Positions 32,551 to 43,882 of a stretch of 64,000 bases of DNA are shown here, one piece after another. This DNA comes from Arthonia radiata. Its lineage: Eukaryota; Ascomycota; Arthoniomycetes; Arthoniales; Arthoniaceae. The stretch covers positions 884,558-948,557 of the forward strand of contig PSQN01000007.1 in assembly GCA_002989075.1 (NCBI GenBank), written 5' to 3'. The position numbers were made by a program, and so were the translations under genes. Numbering within the stretch: position 1 is the stretch's first letter; every line of letters begins with the position of its first letter. The notes under the pieces were generated by a model, which saw only the letters and a list, made by a program, of their open reading frames with translations, did not search any database and was not told where the DNA came from.

Positions 32551-34919
32551 ATGCCACCGACTTACGACGCTGACACGACCCCTCGCAAGGGGCCCACGCC
32601 CTTCAAGATCCACCAGGAGCTCTCTCTCTCCTCTTACTCTGGCAGTGACCGTAGCTCTAAGGTCGGTTTGCTTCTTGTTCGGGCCTGCTTCATGGATGCT
32701 AACAGCTATCAGGGAGCTTCCGGAGCTATGGATGATCGTCTCCCAATGACCACCTCCCGCTTTGCCAATCAGCAACCTCGACAGGGAGAGACAGACTCTA
32801 CACTCAAGGTCAGTAATTTACCAGTACCTCATTCTACTCTATACGATCTCCACTGACAACACTCCAGAAACTCAATCAACCTGCAATAGTTGACGGCAAT
32901 GGCATCAATTTGCTTATGAGGCGTCAGACTCAGCCTCAACCACTCTCGGATCGCTCGGCTTTCAATGTTCCACGACCGCCAACCTTTGCGGTGTCTAAGC
33001 CCTCGCTGATCCCTTCGACCGTCAACACTACCGGAGACTCCCTCCCGATGGACAATGCTGGATCAGAGCAAGCATCTACCAAAAATCAAAACGACGAGAA
33101 CATCAACGTGGCTGATCTCAAGAAGCAGCTGGAGAATGCGAAGGAGAAAATTGCCGGTCTCAGTCAACAGCTGTCTCAGCAACAGATCACCCAGCACACT
33201 GTCGACCAAGCACTGGCCTCACCGGAACCGATCACTCTGCAAGTCCACGGCAACCCAGACGAAATTTTGAGGAGACTGAGCCTCGGTGCTGGTCAATACG
33301 CCCCAAATGATCGACTCTCTGCCGAGCCAGGCCCCAGTCTGTCTCCTCTTGAGGCTCACAATGCTCCTTGGGACTCCTCGAACGAAGTCATGATGGGCCG
33401 CGCCATCAGTAGTAGCGCCGGTTGGAACGGGCCAGCGGCTTGGAACGTACCTCCTACTCAGCAGAACCTAACCAACAACAGTTTCGATCAACCATTGGGT
33501 GCCCCAGGGCTGCCGCTGGGTCGCGTCGGGTCCAGTGCCTCACTCTCATCAAGTGCGCACCGCGGCTGGGGTGGACCATACGTACCTAGTGCAGCTTCCA
33601 CACCAAGCTTCACTCCGCCAAGGACCCCGTACGACCACACTCCTGCGTCTAATGCATCCCAGTGGCAGCCACGTCCCGGTGCTGCACCGTTTGCCCCTAC
33701 CGCCATGGAACTCGTCGCACCTTGGAACCAGTGTCCCCCGGGCTACAATCCTTCCCCACAGCAGCAGTACATGGCGACCACGGAACCAATCAACTACCGT
33801 CGTCTCCTGGACCGCAACGTGAGCTGCAGCTGGAAGTACATTGTTGACAAGATCATCTGCAGCAACGATCAGCAAGCATCGATCTTCTTGCAGCAGAAGC
33901 TGAAGGTCTCACCGCCGGAGCTGAAGTTTGAGCTCGTCGATGCAATCATCGATCAGGCATTCCCGCTCATGATCAATCGCTTCGGCAACTTCCTCATCCA
34001 GCGTTGTCTTGAACATGGCTCACCGGAGCAGGTCAGCGCTATTGCCAACACCATTCGCGGAAAGACTCTCGAGCTCAGCATGGATGCCTTTGGCTGCCAC
34101 GTTGTCCAGAAAGCTCTTGACGTCGTTCCGGAGTCCTACAAGGCATCCATGGTTCATGAGCTGCTCCGCCAGATTCCACAGACGGTCGTTCATCGATATG
34201 CCTGTCACGTCTGGCAGAAGCTGTTCGAGCTTCGCTGGACGGACTCGCCACCTCAGATCATGCGATATGTCAATGAGGCTCTGCGTGGTATGTGGCATGA
34301 AGTCGCTCTTGGCGAGACCGGCAGCCTGGTGGTGCAGAACATCTTCGAGAATTGCTTGGATGAGGACAAGCGCCCTTGCGTCACCGAAGTTTTACAGAAT
34401 ATTGACATGATCGCTTGCGGTCAGTTCGGTAACTGGTGCATCCAGCACATCTGCGAGCACGGAGCTCCCATGGACAAGAGCTGCGCTATTGAGCACGTGC
34501 TCCGCAACGCCACCAGTTACAGCATTGACCAATTCGCGTCCAAGGTCGTCGAAAAGTGTCTCAAGGTGGGAGGTGGCGACTTTCTCGATCGATATCTTGG
34601 CCGTATTTGTGAGGCTCGCCCGGATCGTCCGCGTATGCCTCTAATCGATATCGCTGGCGACCAGTACGGCAATTACCTGATTCAGCATGTTCTGTTGAAC
34701 GCCGAGGCTCGCTACGTAGATACCGTCTCACAGCACATCCGCAAGCACATGGTCTCCCTTCGCGGCTCCAAGTTTGGCTCGCGCGTGGCGATGCTATGCA
34801 CCAACATCAATTTCGCCACTCGCCCAGGTCCTGGCTCAGCCGCTCCATTCAACGACCGCTTCTACCACTCCTATGGTGGGCAGATGAACCGTGGTGGCAT
34901 GCCTGGACCGCTACGCTGA
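32551..34919 (+). CDS. Pumilio/PUF-family RNA-binding protein
   Basis: Sequence-specific mRNA-binding protein that represses or destabilises target mRNAs in the cytoplasm. Exons 32551-32661, 32713-32808 and 32868-34919 give 752 aa; the first intron is 51 nt and stop-free, with an atypical GTCGGT donor, so its removal is likely but not certain. The N-terminus is disordered (Gln/Ser/Pro), with a short coiled coil at DLKKQLENAKEKIAGLSQQL. The C-terminal ~350 aa is a PUM-HD with helical repeats: NRFGNFLIQRCLEHG, DAFGCHVVQKALD, HRYACHVWQKLFEL, GETGSLVVQNIFENC, GQFGNWCIQHICEHG, DQFASKVVEKCLKVG, DQYGNYLIQHVL and SKFGSRVAMLC. These show the expected [NSC]xx[QE] base-contacting positions. The tail is short and Gly-rich. 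Confidence 0.93.
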
Positions 34920-35845
34920 AGCGATGTTTCCGGCCCATTCACATGCTGGCATTACCCTACAATGTCGGCCGCAGCTATATCCGTCATCAAGTCTCGCCCG
35001 TAATATTTGTCCAGCACTCTCGTCTGCTCTCTGTACCGACTGCATGCCTGGACACTCTTAGTCGACCACCAGACATCACCTACGTTGTCATTTCTCACGC
35101 CTCGATATCGGATTTCTCAGCCAAAAGCATTTAAGAGCAACTTTCAACCACCTCTGCGTCAATTTCTAGCGCAAGCGGATGGCACTGTGCCGTTTGGATG
35201 CACAGCTAGGCCGGCCTCTGCTATTGCTGTTTGGCTCTAATCCAAGTACATTATCACCCTAGCATGGATTGATATGTCTGGAGGCATCATCGGCTTGGCA
35301 GCAGTAATTCGACCTAGTTGGCATCTTGCATGGAGTTCAAATACCTGACATGGTTTATTGGGGGTGAAGGTGGAGGGGACGAAAGCGTCATGGGCACACT
35401 GCTTCTATGTTGCATATTTCGAAGGCTATGTATTGGCCAATTTCGCTCATTAGCTGTTTTAATGAAAACGTACCTTTATGAATGGCATGGCTCAATGGCT
35501 TTATCACTTTGACTGTTCCTCTTTCGCTGTTGTCTCCCTTGCAACTCTTCCTGATCTTACTGCCAAGGCCATCACCGGCGAAGAAGCACGCACGTCGAGG
35601 GTGCAACATCTGACCTCGCCATACTCTTCGTTCAGACGCCCCCACTGCACTGATTTCTTTGTGCTTTGCTCATCACATCGTCGATGTAAATGCTGATGTG
35701 TGTCTCTCGCTGTATGTTATGTCGCGACCGCATATCCTGCCATGTTCAGATGATTCATCCTCGTCATATCGTCACCGTCATAGCCTTCATGTAGCCATCA
35801 TCACACAACGTCTAAGCTCCTCATGTGTACGTTGCTGCACTGCTC
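34920..35845. other. Gene-free stretch between convergent genes
   Basis: 3' flanks of the PUF gene (+) and KPWE gene (-). I see no gene or repeat; a long PUF 3' UTR is plausible. Confidence 0.4.
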
Positions 35846-36679
35846 TCACGACAAGCCCTCCTCCCTTCTCGTAAACATCTCCCTCAACCCTCCCCCACGT
35901 CCACTCTGCCATGCCGGCACACCTTCTCCCATTCCACCGCCGCCACCTCCCATCCCGTCACCGCCACCACCGCCACTGCCAGCATCCCCATGCTCCCAAG
36001 GCTTCCGACGCGCAGCTCCCGTCGGCGCCGTCCCCCGCCCTTCCAGCACCGTATCCGGTATCTCGCGTATGCCTGGTATGGGCTTGCCCTCTTTTATCAA
36101 CTCCATTACTTCTTGGAAGGATGCCATGGGCGCTGTGGCTGCCGGGGTGGTGGTGTCCGCTGTTGTTACATCGAGACGTGAGCTTTGATTCGGGGGATGG
36201 AGGGACGAGCGCGTGGGTGTTGTTGCGCCGTTGGATTGTGATTTCCCCGCATGCCCAAAGTGTGTAAGCCTCTCTGCATGCCCAGAATCTGTGTCGCTCC
36301 TCGGACTCGCTCGTGGACGTTCTGGCGTATTCTCCGCACTAACATTTCCACTCGGCGGCGGCGGACACGTGAGTTCTAACGCTGTCAACTGACTCTCAGG
36401 CTGTTGCTCACGCCATTGCAGGTATGCGTCGAAGTCCACGCCGCCTGGTCCGGCGAGGTCGGGGTACTTGCGCGAGAAGTAGAAGCAGCGGGCGCGGAGG
36501 TGGAGGTCGCGGGTTTGCGGGCTCGCGGGGATGGGGTGCGAGGGGAGGGAGGCGTGGCCGAGGAGGGCGGCGAGCCCAGTTTGGTATTCGTGGTCGTGGG
36601 CGTAGGGGTGGTGCTCGAGGTGGGTGAAGAGGTGGGGAGAGGAGGGGGGGGGTGCGGGTGAGGGGGGGTGTGTGGACAT
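35846..36679 (-). CDS. KPWE-motif peroxin-like protein (Pex39-type)
   Basis: Single exon, 277 aa. The key region is FQEVMELIKEGKPIPGIREI, then 'PDTVLEGRGTAPTGAARRKPWE'. This matches the short conserved module with terminal KPWE found in fungal Pex14-like/Pex39 proteins that work with Pex7 in peroxisomal matrix import; that role is known for the family and inferred here. An N-terminal helical region (HHPYAHDHEYQTGLAALLGH, 'ARCFYFSRKYPDLAG.GGVDF') resembles other fungal members. The middle is Ser/Pro/Thr-rich, and a Gly-rich run precedes the C-terminus. No membrane segment. Divergent with LSM14 across ~450 bp. Confidence 0.72.
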   Translation of the reverse strand: MSTHPPSPAPPPSSPHLFTHLEHHPYAHDHEYQTGLAALLGHASLPSHPIPASPQTRDLHLRARCFYFSRKYPDLAGPGGVDFDAYLQWREQQPESQLTALELTCPPPPSGNVSAENTPERPRASPRSDTDSGHAERLTHFGHAGKSQSNGATTPTRSSLHPPNQSSRLDVTTADTTTPAATAPMASFQEVMELIKEGKPIPGIREIPDTVLEGRGTAPTGAARRKPWEHGDAGSGGGGGDGMGGGGGGMGEGVPAWQSGRGGGLREMFTRREEGLS

Positions 36680-37128
36680 CGTTTGGGTGGGTTGGATGTG
36701 GGCTGTGTGTTGGTGTTAGAGAAGGGTGTTGGGGATGTTCATGCTCTACGGGATATGCATTGAAGTAGGCCACTGATTGATATGAGCACCTGTTGAGGCG
36801 TGTGGACGCTCACCTTGCTCCTCGGCTGGACATGCCTAATTCAGGGGTATCTCAGGGGTGCTGCCACAATCTGTCCAATAATGCCTCGAACAGGTGACGG
36901 CACGCTTGGACCAGCCTTTGACAATTCGTACACACCACCAAGTCCGCGTCAAGCTCTTGCGCATTCGCAACTTCCACATCCCTCTCATCTCCTGCTGATT
37001 ATTATCTCCTCCTCGTTGGCGCAAGCGCTTTACGCCCTTCAACTTCTCGGACAATCACACCTTCACAGCTCCGCCATCGAAGCATTACTATCTTACACCG
37101 TCCATTTACCTGCAAAACAACTCACACC
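36680..37128. promoter_or_regulatory. Divergent promoter of the KPWE and LSM14 genes
   Basis: About 450 bp separate the two divergent starts. CT-rich sequence ('CATCTCCTGCTGATTATTAT', 'CTCCTCCTCG') precedes the LSM14 ATG. No gene. Confidence 0.4.
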
Positions 37129-39358
37129 ATGTCCGAATTCATTGGTGCGAGGATATCGCTGATTAGCAAAAGCGACATTCGGTACGATGTCACTGAGCCT
37201 CTCAACGTGTTTCTGACACGATGGAACCCACTGACCTTGCGACGCTAGATATGTCGGCACTCTTCACGAAATCAACTCAGAGAACTCCACAGTCGCGCTC
37301 GAGAATGTCACCTCATTCGGGACCGAAGGCCGCAAAGGCGACCCGTCGGCAGAAATCACTGGCTCTGACAGCGTCTACGAATACATTGTGTTTCGAGGCA
37401 GCGATGTGAAGGACCTCCGCATCGAGGAACCGGCGAAAGAGAACAAGCCTCCGCAGCCGCCTACGCCAAATGACCCCGCTATATTGGTACGTTGCAGCAC
37501 TTGAGCATATACAGAGCACAGCCTGAGCATATGATGAAATATCACGGATGTAAAAACAAATTACAAGTCCGAGAGCGCATAAAAACCATGTGGACATTTT
37601 CCGTTGCCTTCCTACTGATACGCCTTTGAACACACATCTTCGTTGAGTGTTATGTACGGACAAGCGCTGACCAGAGAGACACAGAGCGGACACCGACCTC
37701 AGCAACCCTCGAACGCACCGCCAAACGCGCCTCCGCATCCCCAACAGAACGGTCCACCAGGCCCACGCAACCAGAATTCCAATCAACCTCCTCCTTTCGC
37801 ACAGCAACAGTACGGCCAGTTTCCTGGTCAGCCATACGGTGGACCTCCAGGCCCTTACGGCTTTAATGGCCCGCCGCCAGGACGCGGATTTCCTGGCCAT
37901 CCGCCGTATGGACCTCCCGGTGGACCACATGGGCATCACGGGCCCCATGGATACCCAGGCGGGCCACCACCTCCACCAGGACGAGGTTTCCCTGGACAAT
38001 TCCCACCCGGTCCTTTCTCACCCTCACACGGCCATATGCCCTTTGGCGCGCCTGGTCCGCAAGAACACACCCGAGGTCCTTCACAGCCTCAGAATCTACC
38101 TCAGAACCTTCCTCAGAATCTCCCTCAGAATCTCCCCCAGAACCTCCCTCAGAATCTCCCTCAGAACCTCACTCAGAACCTCCCTGCTAAGCCGCCAGGT
38201 CAGCAACAACAAAAGCCGCAGAACAAGGCATCCAATGGACAAGATACACCCTTTAAAATCCTCAAGCGGCCATCACCGGAACGTCAGAAAGACCAGCAGA
38301 AGAGTCAGAGTGCAACCCCAGCACCTGCACAGGCTCCGCCACCGCCTGATGAATCCAAACCAGATCCAGTGGAGGCAAAAGCACCTCCTGCGCCATCTAC
38401 AGCGCCACAGAACCAACTGAATGCCCCTGGCGCGAAGCCAAACAAAATCATGCCCATTATGCCGCTCCCGTCACCCTTGGCGAAGAAGTCTACGCCAGCG
38501 GCACCGAATGGCGTGCCATCAATGCCACCCGCGGCAAAGCCTGCCGCGAGTGCCGCTATGCAGCAGCAGAATGCTAACACGCAAGCGGCTACTGCCGCTG
38601 TTGCAGCTGCGATGGCGAAGCTCGGCGCCGCGCCGGGTCAGCCTGCACCTCAGACAAAGCCGTCGCAGCCGAGCGGTGGAGGTGACGTGATTGACAATCT
38701 ATCGAAGAAAGTGAACGAAATGCGAGTCGATGCCATTGATAGATCGACTGCGCCGACCAACAATCACACAGGTGGGTTTCGCGGTCGCGGCAGAGGTCGC
38801 GGCGGCCGTGGTGGTGCCCCGCGTGGCATTGAAGTGCCTACCAGTGACTTCGACTTCGCCAGTTCGAATGCTCAATTCAACAAGGACGAGCTACAGAAGA
38901 AAGCGCTGACTGGCTCGGACGCACAGAACGGCGAAGTTCCCGTGGACGGAGCTGCCAACGATGTGGTCATCCCGCCAGCGGAGAAGAGTTACGATAAGCA
39001 AAACAGCTTCTTTGACAATATTGGCAGTGAAGCTCGAGAGCGAGAGATTGCCGCTGAAAGTGGTGAAGCGAGACGGGGCGGACGAGAGTTCAGGACTGAA
39101 GACCGGAACCGCAACATGGAGACATTTGGCATTGGGAGTGTTGATGGTGGTTATCGCGGTGGGTTTCGAGGGCGTGGAAGAGGAGGCCGAGGGTTCCGAG
39201 GGGGTGCTGGCGGTCCTGGTGCTATCGGTCCTGGTGCAGGCGGTCCTGGTGCAGGCGGTCCTGGTGCAGGCGGTCCTGGTGCAGGCGGTCCTGGTGCAGG
39301 CGGTCCTGGTGCATTCCGTGGGCGAGGTCGCGGGCGAGGTCAGCCAGCTGTTGGTTAG
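37129..39358 (+). CDS. SCD6: LSM14/Scd6/Sum2-family mRNP protein
   Basis: P-body/translation repressor that binds eIF4G and the decapping machinery. Exons 37129-37181, 37249-37486 and 37685-39358 give 654 aa. LSm14 domain: [19 protein letters not shown], '[19 protein letters not shown]', '[10 protein letters not shown]' and '[15 protein letters not shown]'. For exon 3 I chose the acceptor ...GACACAG at 37684 because it alone keeps phase and follows a CTGAC branch point; the continuous ORF starts earlier. Middle: Pro/Gln-rich with (LPQN)n repeats. C-terminal motifs in family order: FDF box ([17 protein letters not shown]), FFD box ([17 protein letters not shown]), TFG box ([11 protein letters not shown]), flanked by RGG clusters. 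Ends in GPGAG repeats. Identification is secure. Confidence 0.95.
39212..39316 (+). repeat. 15-bp coding tandem repeat (GPGAG)n
   Basis: Five identical units GGTCCTGGTGCAGGC are flanked by one imperfect unit on each side. They encode GPGAG in the C-terminal RGG region of LSM14/Scd6. Perfect identity suggests recent expansion and copy-number variation. Confidence 0.92.
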
Positions 39359-39820
39359 ATGCCGCAGTGATGGTGATGCCTTGATCGCGGCGTGAGTGGT
39401 GGGAAATGTGTACGAGGTACGAGGAAGGCTTTGGTGCTTGCAAACGGAGCCGGAAAGAGATGACGAGGCCGGATATGGATTCAGGTCATGGCTCCAAATG
39501 AAGCAGAGAACGAGCTCAGGATTTTGTTCGACCCTCTTTGAGACGAAGCGTATGTATGACCATGCTCTGGGAGCTGGCTGACGTATGCTGTAGAATCGAA
39601 GACATTCACTCCTTAGCTTCACGGCTTATATCTTCCGCTTGCTTGTTGCGGCATGTCGATGCGCTGACCACTGTGATTGCACTCACTGGCTCATCTCAAT
39701 TCTCCCTCGGCAGTGCCAATTCAAAGATCTACTTATCGCTTCCAATCTTCCCTTTCCCTTCTTCAGTCACTACTCACATATCTCCAGTCGCGACGATCAA
39801 CCCTTTGCAGCAACGCCATC
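39359..39820. other. LSM14 3' flank and leader of the first WPEI gene
   Basis: No separate gene. The right end is rich in CTTCC/TTTCC, like the leaders of the other WPEI genes. Confidence 0.4.
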
Positions 39821-40399
39821 ATGGAAGAGGCACGCTCTCGATCCGTTCCACGACGTGGTCGCTCTCGCTCCTCTTCGCCTGATGAGTCAATGAAGCGCTC
39901 AAGTTCAGCACCGGCACGCATTGCTTCCATGCAAGTCACCATCGACACACTCCGTGAGATCTCAGATTATCTCACCAGCATGCTCCGCGACGCCGATACC
40001 GCGGAACAGAAGCTACGCCGCGACTGCAACTACTACACCATCGCCTATTTTTGTAAATACCAAACAACAGCCACAACGCCAGACTCGGATGAGATGGCCG
40101 AGCCGGAGGAAATGGCCGAGCGGGCTGAGCGCTGGTATGAGGAACAAATCTATTTCGATGCGGGAGTTGAGTTTCAGCGTCTAGAAACGGCGTTTGAAAT
40201 TATCAGGGAGGTGGCTGAGATGGCGTTGGTGGAGCATAAGGGGTTGTTGGGGCGTGAGGGGCCAGATGGGGGGATGAAACGGAGGTTGGAGATGATTGTC
40301 GAGTGTGCGCAATCAAATATGCGGAGAAAGAGGGTGTTAGAGTTGCTTGAGGAGAAGGAAGGGCGTGAGTGGGAATGGGAATGGGAAATGGAGATTTGA
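39821..40399 (+). CDS. WPEI-family small protein 1 (diverged)
   Basis: Single exon, 192 aa. An Arg/Ser-rich N-terminus (RSRSVPRRGRSRSSSPDESM) resembles an RS-type or nuclear basic tail. The family core follows: TIDTLREISDYLTSMLRDAD (in place of WPEI-x-YL), 'AERWYEEQIYF' (W-Y motif), then 'IIREVAEMALVEHKGLLGRE' (C-terminal helix). It ends in a Glu/Trp run (EWEWEWEMEI). Closest to member 4, which also has TLREM. No known domain, signal peptide or membrane segment. Start: the first ATG after a pyrimidine-rich leader; a longer frame begins at 39677. Confidence 0.7.
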   Translation: MEEARSRSVPRRGRSRSSSPDESMKRSSSAPARIASMQVTIDTLREISDYLTSMLRDADTAEQKLRRDCNYYTIAYFCKYQTTATTPDSDEMAEPEEMAERAERWYEEQIYFDAGVEFQRLETAFEIIREVAEMALVEHKGLLGREGPDGGMKRRLEMIVECAQSNMRRKRVLELLEEKEGREWEWEWEMEI

Positions 40400-40733
40400 G
40401 ATGTTGTGAGGTTTGAGTGGATGGGTATGTGGAGAGAGATGGTTTGATATCATCTCCACGGGAGGGACGGTGAGTTTCGGCGTCGGTCAGGGTGGGTCGA
40501 GAGTAGAGCACCGAGATGGGAGGTTTCTTCAGGTGTCCTTCTGATACCGAAGCATGCTAACGAGAACGACAGTGCTAGCATGACCTTCACAGTACCAACA
40601 TCAGCGTTACTCGGCACGCTCGAAGTAAATTCCATTTGACACGGAGAATAACGTCCGCTTGGTTTCACTGGAGCTCCTCTCTTCTACTTAGATGTCGAGC
40701 ACCCACAACCTTCTCATCACCAGCTTTCACTCA

Positions 40734-41135
40734 TCACTTTCCGGCATTCTCTGACTTCTTCGACATCTCACCGTTATCCTCCGTCGGTTTGGTCGTCGCC
40801 GGTTCTACTACACTATCGTCGGCCTTCGTAAGCTCCTTCTCAGGCTCCTCCATCATCGCCGCAGACAGCGCCCTCAAACGCGTCGAGACACTGTCAACAT
40901 ACTCAAAATCCTCATACTCAAACGTCGTCTTCAGTCTCTCGTTAACAAACCAGCCCCGTAGCGCTGTGTCCGCGGGATCGGCTTCGAACTCGTAGCCGAA
41001 CATGCAGCGTCGGCCGTAAGCTTCTTTGAGCGCTTGTTCAGTATCGTCGTTGTGCTCGTTGCAGTGGCGGAGGGTGGTGAGGTAGTTTTTGATTTCATCG
41101 TGGATTGTGGGGTCCATTTTGGGTGGGGTGGACAT
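40734..41135 (-). CDS. WPEI-family small protein 2 (diverged, minus strand)
   Basis: Single exon, 133 aa, one of few members on the minus strand. Core: DPTIHDEIKNYLTTLRHCNE (motif helix without WPE), 'TALRGWFVNERLKTTFEYE' (W-F motif) and 'VSTRLRALSAAMMEEPEKEL' (C-terminal helix). The tail is acidic and Lys-rich (TKPTEDNGEMSKKSENAGK). Faces member 3 across about 320 bp. The IHDE/VHEE start resembles member 3, so the two form a subgroup. Function unknown. Confidence 0.65.
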   Translation of the reverse strand: MSTPPKMDPTIHDEIKNYLTTLRHCNEHNDDTEQALKEAYGRRCMFGYEFEADPADTALRGWFVNERLKTTFEYEDFEYVDSVSTRLRALSAAMMEEPEKELTKADDSVVEPATTKPTEDNGEMSKKSENAGK

Positions 41136-41456
41136 GATGGTGGTGAGTGTTTGTTTGGTGGAAGAGCAAGATTGCGGGATGATTAGGAGGGTGAGGAGCA
41201 GGCAAGACTTTATGAATTGAACTGCTCCAAAAAGGTGCGAAGTGAAGTAAGGTAGATGTGCTCAGACAAAGGCGGGCTTCTCTTGGCATCTCTTTCACCT
41301 ACCACTCCCGTCGGCTGTAGTACTGACCAGATAACATGAGCCTTCATCAACCAAAGAATTCGCATCCCGCAATCCCAAATGACCAACATCTCGTCACCGC
41401 GCTTGACTTCGAACATCTTCACATCTCACAACAATTCTACATCGCCTATCAACACC

Positions 41457-41816
41457 ATGTCAACCAAACCCGACATCACAGTCCATGAAGAAGTCATCGA
41501 TCAGCTCGTCCGCTATGTCACAATCGCAACAGAAATTGACCATGCTGAATTGTTCAAGCGTCGTGGACATGCCAATTACTCTTATGACGATATCTGGAGG
41601 GCCCCCTTGGAGGAGCGCCAAAAGTTCGGTGATTTTTCCCGAAAAATACACCACGACATACATCCACGACGTCAACGCGAGTTGCGAGTTCTGGAGATCG
41701 TTCAGCCGATGGTGGATGCTTTGTTAGAGGAGAAGAAGGACGCAGGTAAATTTGAGGAGGCTGACCGTTTGTGGAAGCGTTGGCGGCTGGGTTGGGCAGC
41801 TGCCCACAGCGGTTGA
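41457..41816 (+). CDS. WPEI-family small protein 3 (diverged)
   Basis: Single exon, 119 aa. Core: ITVHEEVIDQLVRYVTIATE, then 'DIWRAPLEERQKFGDFSRKI' and 'LRVLEIVQPMVDALLEEKKD' (C-terminal helix). It ends in 'WKRWRLGWAAAHSG'. Assigned to the family by position, size and helix pattern rather than by the WPE motif. No signal peptide. Confidence 0.65.
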   Translation: MSTKPDITVHEEVIDQLVRYVTIATEIDHAELFKRRGHANYSYDDIWRAPLEERQKFGDFSRKIHHDIHPRRQRELRVLEIVQPMVDALLEEKKDAGKFEEADRLWKRWRLGWAAAHSG

Positions 41817-42072
41817 TCTGGAAGCTTATCAACCCTGAGAGATTCTGACTGAGTGCTGGAGCAGACGAGTGAAGGAGCGAGCAACATGGCTGCGTGACAT
41901 ACTCACCTCTCTCGGGATCATCTGTCACAAACACCAAGGAATGTCGCTCTAGAACATCTCTCGATCTATTCGAACCTTTCCATTCACCCTTATTGTTTTG
42001 TTTCCTGACTCCCTTGCATAATCCTCCGACCGGAGATCCCTCGAGTCCACTCCAATTCAAGCATTCGACATC

Positions 42073-42585
42073 ATGTCCACCGCTCCAGCACACTCAGCGG
42101 CAAACACACAGAGCACTACCACACCTCCCACCAACACCAACTTCCAGCCTCCCAAGAATGGCGTCTCCATCGGTACCCTCAGGGAAATGACGCAGTATCT
42201 CCAAACGTCATCAGAATGCATCTTCGACGCCGCTCCCTTCGTCATCTCCTATCCTCCGACGACAGGCCGTTTGTGGTGCGACGAGACAGACTCCTGGCGG
42301 CACATGCCTCGAAAAGTCGCGAGATACAGAGCAGACCACGGCGTGCTGAGGGATATGGCAGCGGTGGTCATGAAGGAGCACAAGGAGCTGTTGGATGGTG
42401 ATGACGAGGGTAGGGAGTTGCTTGAGGTGTTGCGAATGGTCAAGATGCGTTCGGAGCTCGTAGTCGAACGCTTCGCGGGTCCGGACGATGATAGTGAGCA
42501 TTCGGGTGGTCCGGTCATGGGGTTCTCATCAGCGATCGTCTGGGGCGTGAAGTGGTTGTGGAGTCTGCTGATGGGACGTGGATGA
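42073..42585 (+). CDS. WPEI-family small protein 4 (diverged, C-terminal hydrophobic tail)
   Basis: Single exon, 170 aa. Thr/Pro-rich N-terminus, then 'VSIGTLREMTQYLQTSSECI', 'TDSWRHMPRKVARYRAD' and VLRDMAAVVMKEHKELLDGD, which matches the C-terminal helix of member 1 closely. Unusually it ends in GFSSAIVWGVKWLWSLLMGR, a hydrophobic/aromatic segment that could be a tail anchor. If so, this member may sit on a membrane. Function unknown. Confidence 0.7.
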   Translation: MSTAPAHSAANTQSTTTPPTNTNFQPPKNGVSIGTLREMTQYLQTSSECIFDAAPFVISYPPTTGRLWCDETDSWRHMPRKVARYRADHGVLRDMAAVVMKEHKELLDGDDEGRELLEVLRMVKMRSELVVERFAGPDDDSEHSGGPVMGFSSAIVWGVKWLWSLLMGRG

Positions 42586-43021
42586 TGACTCGGCTGCTGG
42601 GCCAACGCAACAGGTCTCAAGGCTCTCAAATCTAGCCTCAAAGCGTTCTTTGCGTCGCGCTTACACACGCAGACTTTCCCCAGCGGTGAGTTTCTTACCC
42701 TTATCGAAGTTTTGACATGAGAAACCCACACAAACCATTGACTCACCAAGGATCCGACTCATCGTTTCGCCGGTTGAAAGCACCTTGGAACATTGAAAAG
42801 ACTGGGCTGATTGAAGGCAGCCACGGACCCTTGGGTGAAGGGTAGACATTCCCTTCTCGGCCTAGCGCTGGCAACTATTTGCATTACTTTCCTTCAATCG
42901 TTCTTGCCCTTTTCTTCTTTGCCCTCAACCTCCCGACTCCATATACCGCGATTCATCGCAGTTGATGCTCACATCTCCTCTCGACATGCCACAACAGTCG
43001 GCCGAACAGACGTCGCACAAC
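42586..43021. other. Spacer with pyrimidine-rich leader
   Basis: No supported gene. Right part (about 42850-42960) is CTTTCC/TTCTTG-rich before the next ATG. Confidence 0.35.
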
Positions 43022-43456
43022 ATGGCCACGCCGTCAGACACTCCCAACTTCGCCGCCTGGCCAGAAATCATCAAGTACCTTCACACGCTGCTTGATGCAC
43101 CTAAGAACGTCCACGCCGCGGATAGCAGCTGCCACCGCAGCTACATCGCACGCAACGAACACGAATCAGAGTCTCCTACCGACGTCACAAAGGAGGGATG
43201 GCACTACAAGGAGCGCTGGGCAAACGGCGGGCATCCGAGTAAGGGTATCAAGCAAATTGTTGCAGAATTCGACGTATGTGAGGTCGTTGCAGACATGGTG
43301 AAAGCGATGCTGAAGGAGTATCGCGAGCCGATGCCGGGAGACAAGAGCGGACGCTCTCTAGGACAGGCGAAGGCTGGTGGGCGGTATCTCGAGGAGCAGT
43401 TGATGTCGCTTCTAGCCACTTGCGACCTCAAGTCGAATAAAGACTGGTTGTTGTGA
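43022..43456 (+). CDS. WPEI-family small protein 5
   Basis: Single exon, 144 aa. A clear member: MATPSDTPNFAAWPEIIKYL, 'HTLLDAPKNVHAADSSCHRS', 'KEGWHYKERWANGGHPSKG' (W-H motif), 'VCEVVADMVKAMLKEYREPM' (C-terminal helix) and a final helix 'YLEEQLMSLLATCDLKS'. Intracellular by composition. The leader upstream is CTTTCC-rich, as for other members. Confidence 0.78.
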   Translation: MATPSDTPNFAAWPEIIKYLHTLLDAPKNVHAADSSCHRSYIARNEHESESPTDVTKEGWHYKERWANGGHPSKGIKQIVAEFDVCEVVADMVKAMLKEYREPMPGDKSGRSLGQAKAGGRYLEEQLMSLLATCDLKSNKDWLL

Positions 43457-43882
43457 GAGTCTGGGCTGTAGTAGAGGGAGGTTGTATGGCGGTCAAGAAC
43501 AAGGATGCTTCACCGATGAGTTTTATATCGGAGAAAGCAGAACTCGAGAGCAAGTATCAGCTTCTATTGCAGAACTATGGACGAAAATGAGAGACAGCAT
43601 GTAAAATCTCCGAGGGGTCGAGCAGTTCTTCCAAGAGGATGAGCAGGTAGTAGTGCTCTTCAAATCTGATTCCGCACATGTTTCCTTCCATCGGGAGTGC
43701 ACCCGTTTGGACGTCTCCGCCTCACCTGTGCGTCATTACGTCATCCAGGATTCGGTTTCCATGTCTTACGCTCCCACAGCTTCTTCTTTACTCTCCGCAT
43801 GCTCCAAATCTACGTCTTGCCGACTCTCAACCCAATTCCACAACACCAGCGATCACGCAATCTCATCACAACGCCATCAACC
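43457..43882. other. Spacer between WPEI genes 5 and 6
   Basis: No gene supported; pyrimidine-rich toward the right end. Confidence 0.35.

Noticed and set aside
37313-37999. 228-codon minus-strand frame
   Set aside because: Antisense to LSM14/Scd6 exons and its intron.
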